Under the pieces are notes generated by a model that was not told the DNA's origin, did no database searches, and saw nothing but the letters and a program-made list of their open reading frames with translations. Source: Macrothele yani (lineage: Eukaryota; Arthropoda; Arachnida; Araneae; Macrothelidae). Taken from it: a stretch of DNA of 64,000 bases. The DNA lies in NCBI GenBank assembly GCA_039090855.1, contig CM077005.1:70676607-70740606 (forward strand), read 5' to 3'. Position numbers and translations under genes: made by a program. The first letter of the stretch is position 1. Every line of letters begins with the position of its first letter. Positions 1 to 11,783 of this stretch are shown here, piece after piece.

Positions 1-1099
1 CCATGTTTTACCACCGTGTTTTTTTGGAGGAAATAAATCTCAGAGATTTTTTTACCAGTCCTCTGTTAGACGTGCGCCCTCCCCATTCTTAAATTCTGAA
101 TCTGCCCTCACTTTATTTTATAATAATTTCAGTTGTTATCAATAATAGTCTGATTACATGGAAGATAGTGCAGAATAGTGATGCAGCTAAAATGACTGAT
201 TAAATTAATCATTTTCTGATTGAGGGAAAGGATTTTCTGAATAGCCTTGTGGTAATTGCATCATGATTCAATTTAGCATTATTGGGTAATTCGCCAATTA
301 AAAACTTTAAAAAGAAATGTAATGGGTAAAAAGCACACTCATCCATTTGCATCTTTCATCATTTTTATTACTTAAAACTGAAATTGCTTTTAAAAACTAA
401 TTTGAGCATGATACTGTAAAGCATAGTAATCATCCTGGAATTTTTTGAATATGGCCTGGAAAAGGCCTGGAAAGTCCTTGAATTTTTTCCCCCAAAAAGA
501 GTACGAACCCTGCTTAGCTTATTTTGCTGAGAACTATTATGTTATACTGCAAAATGAAATACTGTACTATGGAACAGAAATTGGTAGTTAAGCTTCCAAC
601 AGTGCTGGGCTGTAGAACAGAAATCAGTGTATTTTCTCATAACAGTGCTGTGCTATACAACAGAGATTGGTGGTTATTCTCCCAACCATACTGGGCTATG
701 GCAAGTACCAAATGTTTTGGGATCTTTTGATGCTGACAGTTACACTCAGTTGCTTTAGAAAAACAAAGTGATGTTATGACTCATACCATATATTCATAAA
801 CTTGAGCATGCTTATGATGATTTGCTTTTCTTTTTTTCTTTTTTTTTTTTCACCAGAAACATCCTCCAAAGCGTACAGCTAATATGTAAAATATTATGTG
901 CTTTTTTTATTTTTTGTTGTTAAAAACTAGATCCTCTAAAAAACAAGTGTCTTCCAATAGATGACTTAATCTGCAATGTTGGTATTGTACGTTAGAAAGC
1001 CCTGTAAGGACTGTCAGTGTTTTCAGGAAGGCACAAAGTATTTAAATGAATCCTGAAGAATTGGATTTCTTTTCTGTTTTTTTTTCTTTCTTTCTTTCT
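1..1099. other. AT-rich non-coding stretch, nothing recognised
   Basis: No ORF here resembles a known protein and no terminal repeats or RNA gene are visible. The stretch is AT-rich with T runs near 830-850 and a short (TTTC) run just before 1100, where a LINE fragment begins. It is probably intron sequence of CUL2 or intergenic DNA 5' of it. Confidence 0.5.
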
Positions 1100-2255
1100 C
1101 TTTAAGTAAAAGCTGTTTTGAGCCAGTTTGGTGCTAAAGAGAAAGTTATAATAGCAGGGAATTTCAATGCTGAAGTAGGTGTGCAGAATGCAATATCTGA
1201 TAATGTTCTTGGTAAATTTAATGATCCTTATGTGAACGATAATGGTGAAAGATTAATTGCACTCTGCATTGAGAATGGTTTGTGTGCATCTAATACGTTT
1301 TTCAACCACAAGTATATCCACACATATACTTGGGAAAATCGTACTCTTGGTCAAAAGAGTGTGATAGATTTTGTTGTCTACGATCAGCGTCTGAAACACT
1401 TAGTTGTTGACACTCGTGTAATGAGAGGTGCGGATGTTGGTTCTGATCATTACTTGGTATCATTACTTGGTTCAGTGTCACGAGTGAAACTGAATGTTGG
1501 TTGGATGAAGAGAAATAGGAAGAGGCCCAGGGTGGAAAGAATAAAGGTTGAAAGGCTCCTTGAAGTCCATCAGAGTTACTCTTAAGTTACTCAGTGAACA
1601 ATTGAAGGAACTGAAGTCATGTGAGAGGGATGTAGAAAAGAAGTGGACTTGTTTTAAGGACTGTGTTGTCACTGCCACTGAAAAGGTCTGTAGCACCAAA
1701 ATAGTGGGTAACAATAGAGGTGATGCTTGGTGGAATAGTGAGATTGAAGAGGCAGTAAAAAAAAGAAAGAAGCCTATTAGGGATGTTGCAGGGTAGAGTT
1801 TCTGTGGATGAATATCGCTGTAAGAAGCATGAAGCAGCTAAGCTGATTTGCCGGAGTAAGGAAAAAGATAGGAAGAAGAAGGTGGAAAGGCATGAATTGT
1901 TTTTTTTTTTTTTTTTTTGGAAAGATAGGAAGACTTTCTGGAAGTACATGAGACTCAGGAAAAATAGGGGAAACAAAGTTGTAAGTTGTGTGAAGAATAG
2001 GATCGGGGAAATGATACGGGAACCCAATGAGTTAAGTGAAAGATGGGGTAACTACTTCTGTGAGTTATTCGATCAGGAAAGCAAAGATGATTCTGAGGCA
2101 GTAGCAGATGATGTCACAGTGAAGGATGGAAGCACATTAGGGATCTCAAGAGAAGAGGTATGTAAAACTCTAAAATCTCTCCAGAACGGTAAGGCTCTGG
2201 GAGTTGATGGCATTACTGCAGAGATGTTGAAATATGGTGGCGATTATGTAATCCC
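1100..2255 (+). mobile_element. LINE-B non-LTR retrotransposon, internal fragment (endonuclease end to RT start)
   Basis: Three overlapping reading frames (1118-1585, 1548-1796, 1783-2274) together give the C-terminal half of an AP-endonuclease and the start of a reverse transcriptase. The endonuclease part shows AGNFNAEVG and the GSDHYL motif near 1440. The RT entry motif GVDGITAEMLKYGGD is near 2205. The frames are joined by small indels, including a run of T at about 1900-1917, so the copy is dead. It is cut at both ends: the 5' end starts mid-endonuclease and the 3' end stops about 40 bases after the GVDGIT motif. A normal retrotransposition product keeps its 3' end, so later deletion or rearrangement is likely. 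It is the same family as the copies at 19.7, 20.9-24.0, 26.5, 35.6, 36.3 and 54.7-58.2 kb. The clade is uncertain (RTE/RTE-X-like is my best guess). Confidence 0.85.
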
Positions 2256-3108
2256 AGTTGCAGAATTTTGCTAAGCTGTCTGCAACACAGATATTGGAAA
2301 ACTGAAATTAGTCTGCAGACACTTGCCCCCACCCACCCTGCAGGCCGCAGCTAGAATAAAATTATATTAAACATTTTAATTACATAATTTTTACCAAGCA
2401 GCAGACAGTACTAATTGTCTTCCTGTAGAAAACATTTAATAAAGATACATAAATAATGTGGTAATTTTATATCTCATTAAATTTCGTGTTTTACAAAACA
2501 GTAGATGCAAAGAAGTTGAAATTAATTATTTTCTTACAATAGTAATTGCACTTTTGCAGTAACATATTAAGTTCTCCGATGTGAAAGGCAGTCTTATATT
2601 ATTAATTGCCAAAATAATTTTAAAAATACTGACCTCAAAATCACCAATGAAAAATAAACTGGAAAACTAGCAATTTCTTTTTCCTGCTAATCCCAGTGTT
2701 AGTAAAAACATGATAAGCAATCAGATGTATCTTCTAAAAGCCTTGAAACTACCTTGGACTTACTGATTTTTGATACACCTTTGATGTTGAGATGTTTTTA
2801 AAATGCTTGTAATATGACGTACCATATTTCTCAATCAAGGCAATTTTTAGGAATTTCCTGATATTTTTAAGCATAATGAACACTCTCATGTCAGTTATAC
2901 CAATGGCATTAATACTGCCATCACTAGACATAGGCCTTTCTTTCATCACATTGTTGATGACAGAACCCCAGCTCTCACAAATTGCTTCTGATTACCAGTG
3001 CAAAAATTAAATTTTTTATAATACTTGGATACTTAATCTTGAGTTCACGCACAGAGATCTTCAAAAGAGCTTTATAGTTGCAAACAGTATCTTCACTTCT
3101 ATTTGCAT
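2256..3108. other. non-coding stretch, nothing recognised
   Basis: AT-rich DNA between a LINE fragment and a decayed minus-strand transposase-like gene. The minus-strand ORF at 2749-2949 may be the far C-terminal remnant of the neighbouring relic, but it shows no motif I can name. Confidence 0.4.
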
Positions 3109-5061
3109 CTATCGTCTTGGTAAACCAGGCACACAACTGCTTAAACTCAAACCAAAGTGTCTGCTTATCATGCTCAAGGGTATTGTTGCTGTAAAATGCA
3201 AAAGCTCTGATATAATCATTAAATGTTTCACAAGTGAATCCTTTATTTTCTGCTGACTGCTCAATAGAAACATTGTTCCTTGGGAACTGTAAATAATCAA
3301 AATTGAAAAGGTGTAGCCTGCCATCTTAAGCATCTTATCTACTGTTGGCTTTTCACTTTGTTGGTATACATTAAACTGCTCTCTAAGAGATGTAACAAAC
3401 TTCACAAACAAAGTCATGTCATTCCTGTAATTTTTGCTAAGCTGTCCTGGTTCCGAAAAGTAGTGTTAACTGAATGGAAATATTTAGAACTAACTGGCAG
3501 ATCTGGGAGCGTGATACCTTGATAAGTACAAGACTCAAACATTTCTATGGCAGTTTTAGTATTGCAGAAGAAAGATATTGGCAAATTTGCTATAATTTTA
3601 CATAATTCCTCTGCCTTGTCAATTTTTTCCAGAGTTGTAATGTAATCCAAGTAAATATCTAAATCAGAGTCCAGATTTTTCATCTGTTGCAAGTATTCCC
3701 ATGACAAATTTTCACAAGACTGTATGTACATGCTTTGAGTATTTTGACAGTAGATCATATGTATCCACCAGAAGTAACACACTGAACATGGAAGATTTTG
3801 TCAGTAGTCTGTCACGAAGTGAAAACAATTCTGGATCTTGCTCACAGGCTGATACAAGAAATTTATAATCACCAAGAAATGTTTTGAATACATCTTTTGA
3901 ATAAGCTGCAAACTTCATAGACTTAAAAATTTTGGGCTTATAAAAAATCACTGAATTCTTCTGAACATTTCAAAAGTGCTTCGTATTTAGAGCCATACAT
4001 GAATTGTTTCATTGACTCATGTATCAGGCTGTGAGCATTATTGACAACATCAGGCATTTCACAGTGTTTTTGCATCAACTCAACTCAATTCAATGCATCA
4101 TGTTCCAAGATGCAGGTACATCGTTTATAGCTAGTTCATTTTTTATGTGGTTAGCCACCACTTATTTAATATACTGACCATCAACAGCCAGACCAAATAA
4201 ATTTTTATGAAGTAAGGCCTGGTCAAATCCAAATTTATCTAGAGTTCCTAGAATACTGGAAGCCAGTCCTTCCCCTGTAAAATCATTTACAAAGTTGTGC
4301 TCCAGGTATACTGAATGATACAAGTTTCTACAGTTAATGTCAAAATGGGAACCCGTAACCCATTAATGTGCCTACTTCTGTGATTGACAGTTACTTTATT
4401 TGCTATAACACCTACAGGAAGATCATTGCTGATAATGAATGATGCAATTTCGTTATGAAGTACTGAATGCACCACAGGTAGGAAAAGGCGTGGGAATTCC
4501 TTTGAATGATTTTTTACCCCAACTCCACAGTCACTGTTACGCAATAGGCAAATCAGACTTTCATAAGATTCATAAGACATGTCCATTTTATATGTCAGGT
4601 AGGCAGCATTTGCACTGTTTAGAGCACTTTCCTTTGCTGAATTTTCAAGTTGCACACATTTTTCTTGTTCAACACTGTAATTCTTTGAATTGATAAATGC
4701 TTCTCAGACTGTAAGTGCCGCTTTAAATCGTACTTTAAATGTCTGAAGGACTTGGGAGGATGTCACCAGTGAAGGAGTCGTCATTATTATAGTCATAAAG
4801 TAAACTGGTACCACAGTATTTGCATAATAGGCCATCATCAGATCGCATAAAACAGCCAGACCATTTAATCAGCCTGTCAATTGAATGAGCATTACTCAAT
4901 AGATCAGCTTTTTCTTCATCTGTGAGAATCTCATTGGAAGTACCACTATTTATAGTTAAAACACTGTTATTGACTTCCTTCACAAGTTGTGATAATGCAG
5001 GAAACTTGCTTGAAGTTGCGACAGCTGAACTCCCCAGTTGTTCTGAAAGCCCTAAAAACAA
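3109..5061 (-). pseudogene. decayed hAT-type / KIAA1586-ZNF862-like gene with BED-like zinc finger
   Basis: Read on the minus strand, broken frames at 5061-4735, 4655-4287, 3951-3712, 3782-3414 and 3417-3109 run in the order of one protein. The N-terminal part has a zinc finger: CKYCG at about 4815, then, after a frameshift near 4745, HLQSEKH in the neighbouring frame. The middle contains VDGQYIK near 4180 and MKFAAYSKDVFKTFLGDY near 3900. I recognise these from the KIAA1586/ZNF862-like proteins, a group related to hAT transposases. At least four frameshifts or stops separate the pieces, so it cannot be translated. No terminal repeats were seen, so I cannot say whether it came from a transposon or from a domesticated gene copy. 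Confidence 0.6.
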
Positions 5062-5429
5062 AAGGGAGGAAGGAAAATATTACTTGAATGAAGACAACAA
5101 CAAACACTTATGCAGATAATAGGTAAAGTGTCAGATCTAGCACAATACACAGGGCTTAAAATTCAAATTTGAAATGGAAGGGAGTCTCCCCACTTGTTGT
5201 GTTTGTAAATGGAAGGGATTGAAAATTTCAGATGGAAAGTTTTGAATATGTGCCTTAATAATATTAAGACTCTGGGAAAACAGTAGTAATTATTCAAACA
5301 ATGTAAGCTGTACTTGGTTTTTAAAACAAATGGGTGAAATTAGATAAAAAAATTCACTACATTCAATTTAATACAAATTATCATGATTCATGAATGGAAT
5401 ACGGGATTACACCATGCAACACAAATAGT

Positions 5430-5550
5430 AAGTCAGATAACTTGAAAATTTTGTTGTCCTGAAGCATACCCAGGCGCTATCTGTGAGACGCGGGTTTAAT
5501 TCCTGCTCCAGGACGACGGAATTTTCAAGTTTTCGGATGTTATCTGACTT
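5430..5550. repeat. hairpin repeat containing a Pol III B-box-like SINE fragment
   Basis: An imperfect inverted repeat has arms at about 5430-5461 and 5509-5550 (AGTCAGATAAC on the left pairs with GTTATCTGACT on the right). The loop holds GGTTTAATTCC at 5493-5503, one base from the tRNA B-box consensus. The following AATTTTCAAGTTTTC also occurs after the B box of the better SINE at 54.4 kb. No A box is visible, so this is a partial or rearranged copy. Confidence 0.5.
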
Positions 5551-6435
5551 AACATCCTTGTCATGTTTACACCAAAAAACGGATTGTCATCTTCAAAATT
5601 TGTGTACCATGATTCATTTTACAAAACTAGAGTTGCAGTGCATTGGTATAAAATTTTGCCTGAAGTATAACTTATATATGTCTGTCTTTTATTCCTTGCC
5701 ACAGTCGGCAAGCTTTGATCAGCTGTTGTTTTACTTTGAGGGTTATCTGGCCCAATTTTAGAATTAATATGCATTAAGATTTTTGCTGCTCAGTGAATCT
5801 CTAAATTTTGACTGAATTCTGTTTTGTGTGCTAAAGTCACGTTCACATGGTACATTTTTTAAACGCAACATAAGACATTTAAAACAGAACCTTTTGACAC
5901 TAATGGAAATGTGTGTTTAGAAAACTCTTAGAAAACTCTGGACATTGGCACATGTACTCTTGATTTTTTACAGCTATGTTTGAATAGTAAATATTCCATG
6001 ACTGCATCTTCATTAATTTTCGAAAAAAAAAAAAAAAAAAAAAAAACTATTCTGCCAAGCTTTTGAAAGACTGCACCAAAACTTTTGTGTGTGTATTGCT
6101 TCAGAGATTCAGGCTCTGCACACTAAAACTTCAAAAAGAGTTCCATTGTGGAGGAAGGAAATCTGCAATCTATCTCAATCACAAAAGATAAAATAAACCT
6201 TCACTGGACATTGTGACGTGCAAGTTTAGTACTACAAGGGTCAACTAATTTATTATTTTTGAAAATGTTTCCCTTGAGCTCTGAAAAAAAAATAATATTA
6301 ATATTGGATTCTATGTACGAGATGTTTGTATAATTGAGACTTGGTTGATTCATCCATTCTTCTGATATGATGAATGTAGAGTTTTTCCCTTTGCAACTAT
6401 TTATGGAGGGAAAAGGACATTTGATTCAGGACAGT
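5551..6435. other. non-coding stretch with a poly(A) run
   Basis: No coding or structural RNA signal seen. A run of about 23 A lies at 6023-6045, possibly the tail of an unrecognised retroposon or simply a homopolymer. Confidence 0.4.
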
Positions 6436-7010
6436 GGGAACATCGTGAAAAAAAAAATAACGATTACGAAAAAATCTTTCCTCCTTCCGTTTTCGGAAAT
6501 TTTTCCTCAATTTTCAAGCTGAAACACAATCAGTTATTGAACAAAATTATTTTACAATAACACTCAACAGAAGGAATATCGTGAGAGAGAAAAATTACAA
6601 TTACAGATTAAATCTGCAGTTCGTCTAACTTTCGTTTTTGAAAGTTATGAAAGACGAAATTTACTCCCCACCCCCACCCTCCTTCCACGGCCACATACAC
6701 ACCAAACCTCCCCCACCACCAGCACCAAAAAAATTATATTCAGTTTTGAGAACGATGCAAATGATGACAACAAAGTCAGCGTTTCTCGAATCTGTGGAAG
6801 AAACTCGTGCCTAAAGTTTACATGGAAATTTTTGCTCCGTCAAACTTCCGATATCGGAAATTGTTATCTACAATTTCAAGATGAAATACAAACATCTATG
6901 CAATAAATTTATTTTTAGTAGCAATACTAGACAGAAGAAACTTCGCGTGAAAAAGAAATTACGATTGCGGGGAAATTGGAAGTTCTGAAAAATGGTGGAA
7001 TACCATTCCC
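6436..7010. repeat. degenerate tandem repeat family, shared in inverted orientation with 31.96-32.68 kb
   Basis: A motif around TTCGGAAATTTTTCCTC followed by TTTTCAAGCTGAAA at about 6495 recurs diverged at about 6850 (TCGGAAATTGTTATC, TTTCAAGATGAAA), a spacing near 353 bp. The same order of motifs is found as reverse complement at 31.96-32.68 kb. No ORF. It looks like a dispersed satellite-like or non-autonomous element family. Confidence 0.5.
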
Positions 7011-7382
7011 CAGATGGACCCCCCCCCACACACACACACACTAATCCTCTAAAAACAATAAAACATATTCTTTTTTTTTTTTTTTTGCATTGATCTCGAG
7101 TATAACCGAAATGTGGCGAAAAAAAGAGCAGAATTCCGCGAATCCGAAGAGGTATCTCATGCTTGATTCGTAACAGTCCGCGATATGCAAAATGAACTGC
7201 TCATGTGGCTACATATGGAAGCCAATTCATGTGTCCATAAACTGATTATCTTCCCGACATGAACGATGTATTCGATTGCATATTTGGAACTCTGAACGGT
7301 ATTTTCTAACGCAAGTATTTTTTACGAAGGATACGTTTTTACTGTGCGAATTTTGCTAGTGGTCCAAAAAGGCACCCAAGAT

Positions 7383-7409
7383 TATATATATATATATATA
7401 TATATATAT
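7383..7409. repeat. (TA)n microsatellite at the 5' edge of RTE-A
   Basis: Uninterrupted TA repeat directly abutting the 5' end of the RTE-A element. A TA tract also lies at the far side of the stack (13216-13226), so the stack appears to have been built inside one TA tract. Confidence 0.9.
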
Positions 7410-7618
7410 GGGATGTAAGGTCAGGCGATGCGTAACATCACAGCCTCTCCTTGACAAATGTCAACCCCGCCTTCTCGTGGTACATCCTGTTACCACTAAA
7501 GGGACTCTGACGACCGCCAATTGCGGTATAACTATACCATCGGGATTAGAGGAAATGCTATCCCACACTCACCAACCCGCTTGGCCAGCGTGGTGAGTTA
7601 TGGCCAAACCCCTCCAAA

Positions 7619-8374
7619 ATGACTCCACAACTTAAATCTTGGCCCTCAGTCTCCGGCAGCTGGAATGTACCTGGCCAAGGCAGCGGCCAGTGCAACATGA
7701 AAGCAGAGGGTGCTAAGAATCCCCGGAGGACCGAACTAGGCTGCCATCTGATGCTGACCTTGGCTACGTATAATGGACGCTCCCTATCTTCTGATTCAAG
7801 GCTTCTTGAATTGGAAGAGGAACTACAAAGGATCAAGTGGGACATCGTCGGGCTAAGTGAGGTAAGGAGAAAAGGAGAAGATCTCATTGAACTGAAAAGT
7901 GGACATCTCTTCTACTATCGTGGGACTGATACTGGCAGAAATAGTGGTGTTGGATTTATAATAAACAAGAAACTGAAGGATAAAGTTGTAGAAGTTGAAA
8001 GTTCCTCTGACAGAGCTGCACGACTCGTTATCCAACTCTCGAGAAGATACCAGGCTCAGATTATTCAAACTTATGCACCCACCACAAGTCATCCTGAAGA
8101 AGAAATTGAAGAATTTTATGAGAAAATTCGTGATCTAAATAATAAAGGTAAGCAGCACTTGAAGATAATTATGGGAGATTTCAATGCAAAAATAGGGCAA
8201 CGGCAACAGAATGAAACTTCAGTAGGTAAATTTGGTCACAGCAACAGAAACCAGCATAGAAATACTCTCGTAGAGTTTGCAGAGGCAGAAGGGTTTTTCA
8301 TCTTGGAACTCCTTTTTCAAGAAAAAGCCACACAGGAAATGGACATGGAGACATCCAAATGGGACGACAAGTGA
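7619..8374 (+). pseudogene. RTE-A AP-endonuclease domain (frame broken)
   Basis: An open frame of 251 codons. From about residue 45 it reads as an exonuclease-endonuclease-phosphatase fold domain: LATYNGRSL (N-terminal Asn motif), IVGLSEVRRKG (catalytic Glu motif), QTYAPTT and MGDFNAKIG (Asp/Asn motif). The domain nicks target DNA to prime reverse transcription. The frame slips near 8330, so the last third, including the Ser-Asp-His motif, is in another frame and has Val in place of Asp. The start is uncertain because the first 40 residues are not obviously part of the fold. Confidence 0.8.
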
Positions 8375-9281
8375 AATTGATTTTATTATGTGTAACAAAA
8401 AATTCGTCAAGAAGACTGCAGTGTGCTAAACAAGTTCAACACAGGTAGCGTCCATAGATTGGTGAGATGTAAGATGCACCTCAACACTAAACTCGAACGT
8501 AGCAAGCTCATAAGACAAACAAAATGTATTGATATAACCAACCTTAAAAAACACCATAATACCTTCAAGTTGGAACTGAAGAACAGATTCTCTGCTTTAG
8601 AAGGCCTAACATTGGAAGAAGTGGATATTTCTGAAGTTAACAGAAAAGAAACCAAAGCTCTTATGGAAACAGCAACAAAATTAGCTGGGTCTAAGAACAA
8701 GTTGCATGTGAACAAATTATCAGGAAAAACCAAAATGTTGATGCAAAAAAGAAGAGAGATGAGGACAACTAAAGAAGATGTGACTTCCAAAGTGGAATAT
8801 ATAGAGAAGACAGTATGAAAAAGTATCACTGAAGACATAAGGAAATTCAACTGTGAACTAGTGAGGAAAGCAATTGAAAACAACCAAAGCCTAAAAATAG
8901 CAAAAGGACATCTCAGTAAGGGAAGAAAACAGATTATGGCACTGAGAAAAGAAGATGGTTCTGTAACAAGAAATAGAGGTGAAATTTAGACAAGAGTGAA
9001 AGATTTCTACTCCAAATTATATGAATGGACTGATACATGTACTCCAGACATCATGAAAGGTACCAGAGTTCTTCCAGTCCTCCCAGCAGAAGTTGCACAT
9101 GCAATCAAGAACATGAAGCAGGGAAAAGCTCCAGGAGAAGATGGAATTACTGTAGACGTCATACAAGAAGCAAGTGGAGAAATCGAAACAGTACTCGCCC
9201 AAATTTTCACTCGATGCCTTAATGAAGGGAAGATTCCTGAGGATTGGAACAACGCTACAATGATCCTGCTACATAAAAAAG

Positions 9282-10556
9282 GTGATATCGAGGATCTCAG
9301 GAACTACAGACCTATCAGTGGTTTATAAAATCTTCACTAAAGTTCTTTCACACCGCTTGAAGGTAACACTGGACATGGCTCAACCGAGAGAACAAGCTGG
9401 ATTCAGGAGTGGCTACAGCACAATAGATCATATCCACGTACTGAGAAAACTAATTGAAAGAGCGAGGGAATATGAACTTCCCTTGTGCATGGCTTTTATC
9501 GATTATGAAAAGGCCTTTGATTCGGTGAAACTATCAGCAGTTACAATGGCTCTGAAATCCTGCGGTATTGAAGATGCATACATTAACATTATTCATAACA
9601 TCTGTGAAAATGCAAGTGCAAAGATTCGGCTGTTTGAGAATACAACACACATAAAAATTGGAAAGGGAGTGAGACAAGGTGACACCATATCTCCGAAGCT
9701 CTTCAATGCCACTTTGGAGGGTGTCTTTCAGTCGCTGAGCTGGGAAAACAAGGGGATAAAGATTAATGGAGATTATCTAACCCACCTTTGTTTTGCTGAT
9801 GACATATTCATTTTTGCAACTACCCCGTTAGAGCTGCAGAGTATGATTCAGGAACTTGCTGACAAGAGTAAAGAAATGGGATTAAAAGTGAACTTTCAGA
9901 AGACAAAAGTGATGTTCAATGCTTTTTCAAGTTATGAAGATTTATCGATTGATGGAGAAAAGCTGGAGATAACAGACACGTACGTTTATCTTGGACAGCA
10001 GATATCAAGTGAGGGTCACATTGATGAAGAAATTAATCGGCGTGCAAAACTTTCCTGGAGAGCTTTTGGAAGAAACAGCATAATTTTCAAGAGCAATATG
10101 CCATTATGTCTTAAAAGAAAAGTGTTTGATCAATGCATCCTTCCAGTGCTTACGTATGGTGCAGAGACGCGGACCTTAACTAAAAGAGACATACAAAGGC
10201 TGCAGACAACTCAAAGATTCATGGAGAGGTGCATGCTTGGTGTAACCAGGAGAGATAAGAAGAGGAACTCGTGGATTCGAAAAATGACAAGAGTGGAAGA
10301 CATCATGATCAGAGTTAAATCCCTGAAATGGCAATGGACTGGACATACTGCCAGAAGGACAGACTGTCGATGGACTGCCGAAATTTTAGATTGGATTCCA
10401 AGGGACAGGAAAAGACCCAGAAGAAGACCACATGGGAGATGGGTGGATGAAATTCGAAAGTATGCAGGAGTGACATGGAAGAGACTGTCACAAGACAGAC
10501 CGTTGTGGAGGAAACTTGGGGAGACCTTCGTCCAGCAGTGGATTGATAATGGTTGA
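9282..10556 (+). pseudogene. RTE-A reverse transcriptase, C-terminal part
   Basis: A 424-codon open stretch whose first ten or so residues are out of frame. The true frame joins from NYRPIS at about 9300 through an 11-base deletion into VVYKIFTKVLSHRL. RT motifs in order: EQAGFRSGYSTIDH, motif A AFIDYEKAFDSV, motif B GKGVRQGDTISPKLF, motif C FADD. The C-terminus has the RTE-type tail RRRPHGRWVDEIRKYAG. The RT core catalytic residues look preserved. The upstream RT segment (GEDGITVDVIQEASG) is at 8996-9328 in another frame. Minus-strand ORFs opposite this gene are shadows. Confidence 0.85.
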
Positions 10557-10568
10557 CAATGATGATGA

Positions 10569-11777
10569 CACTGACGGGGAAAAAAATCCCAACACCAAAA
10601 AGGTGTGTTACATAAACGACAGTTGGTAGGCGGTGAGAGTACATCTGGAAGATGACGTCTATGCAAATTTCGCGCTCGGCGCATACGTGTGGGGCTAGTA
10701 GCGCCCTCGGAATGTAGCCACTGTGCATGATTGTTGGCAGCGGTGGTCAAAGGAAGGTACTGCCTCAAGAAGACCGGATTCTGACCGGCCACGTGGCACT
10801 ACTGAGAGGGAAGACCGCCATGTACGACGTATGGCCGTGGTGCATCGTACCGCGTCTGCGGCAGCAATTCGAGCTGCAGTTGCCACCACAGTGACACAAC
10901 AAACTGTTACAAATCGGTTACTTGAAGGACAGCTCCGAGCCAGACGCCCTGTAGCGTGCATTCCACTTACTCCAAACCACTGCCGTTTGCGACGTCAGTG
11001 GTGTCAAGCTAGAGCTCATTGGAGGACGGAGTGGAGATCTGTTGTGTTTTCTGATGAAAGCCAGTTCTGCCTGGGTGCCAGTGATGGCCATGTGTTGGCT
11101 AGAAGGAGGCCAGGTGAGCGCCTGCAACCAACCTGTCTGCGGCCGAGACACACTGGACCTACACCTGGAGTTATGGTCTGGGGAGCAATTTGTTATGACA
11201 GCAAGAGCACTCTCGTGGTTATCCCACGCACCCTGACGGCACAGTTGTACGTCGGTCTGGTGAGTCAACCTGTTGTGCTGCCATTCATGAACAGCATTCC
11301 AGGGGGTGTTTTCCAAAAGGATAACGCTTGCCCGCATACCGCTGTTGTAACCCAACATGCTCTACAGAGTGCTGACATGTTGCCATGGCCTGCTAGATCA
11401 CCAGATCTTTCACCAAACGAGCACGTATGGGACATCATTGGACGACAACTCCAGCGTCACCCCGAACCAGCATTAACCGTCCCTGTATTGACCGACCAAG
11501 TGCAACAGGCATGGAACACCATCCCACAAACTGACATCCAGCACCTGTACGACACAATGCATGAATGTTTGCGTGCTTGCATTCAACATTCTGAGGGTTA
11601 CACCGGTTATTAATGTACCAGCATTTCACATTTAAAATGGCTCTTCTCGCGCTTACAATAAGCTGTGATCTTGAAACCTTAATCGATTAAATATGTTACC
11701 TATACAAATGTATTGCCGCCATTTCATTCCTCTACAACCATTTTTTCGTGGTGTTGGGATATTTTTTTCAGTCAGTG
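10569..11777 (+). mobile_element. Tc1-A transposon with terminal inverted repeats
   Basis: Terminal inverted repeats start CACTGACGGGGAAAAAAA on the left and, read in reverse complement, CACTGACTGAAAAAAATAT on the right; both continue into TCCCAACACCA. The right end is followed by TA, as expected for Tc1/mariner. The left end is preceded by the TGATGA tail of RTE-A instead of TA. The element holds one transposase frame with its N-terminus missing. It sits between RTE-A and Tc1-B within a TA-rich landing site. Confidence 0.9.
10723..11613 (+). pseudogene. Tc1-A transposase, N-terminally truncated
   Basis: The open frame is 296 codons, against about 340 for the family. The catalytic core is complete: FSDESQF (Asp about residue 111), FQKDNACPH (Asp about residue 200) and SPDLSPNEHVWD (Glu about residue 233). 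The first helix-turn-helix of the paired-like DNA-binding domain is absent; the frame starts at the second half (CWQRWSKEG). Only about 154 bases separate the terminal repeat from the ATG, so an internal deletion removed the N-terminus and the copy could not bind its ends normally. Asp-Glu spacing counts 32 residues, not the usual 34. Confidence 0.8.
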
Positions 11778-11783
11778 TATATG

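Larger units (their letters stand above)
7410..10568 (+). mobile_element. RTE-A (BovB/RTE-like) non-LTR retrotransposon, near full length, inactive
   Basis: The element carries an AP-endonuclease, a linker and a reverse transcriptase, and ends in a TGATGATGA tail. It is closely similar over its whole length to the minus-strand copy at 47.2-50.4 kb. Comparison of the two shows why this one is dead: a frameshift in the endonuclease near 8330, loss of the catalytic Asp in the SDHRLV motif (GSVHRLV here, about 8448), a TTG-to-TAG stop near 8986, and an 11-base deletion at about 9318 between short repeats of CTATCAG, which shifts the RT frame. The 5' end abuts (TA)n and the 3' tail abuts the terminal repeat of Tc1-A with no spacer. 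RTE elements insert by target-primed reverse transcription from a single mRNA. Confidence 0.9.

Noticed and set aside
7410..10568. BovB-like RT taken as evidence for a vertebrate genome
   Set aside because: BovB/RTE elements are widespread through horizontal transfer, and the other families (Penelope with GIY-YIG, the arthropod-type unknown family) fit an arthropod better.
10211..10792. 193-codon minus-strand ORF
   Set aside because: Antisense shadow of the RTE-A reverse transcriptase; the same shadow recurs opposite copy 2 at 47134-47628.
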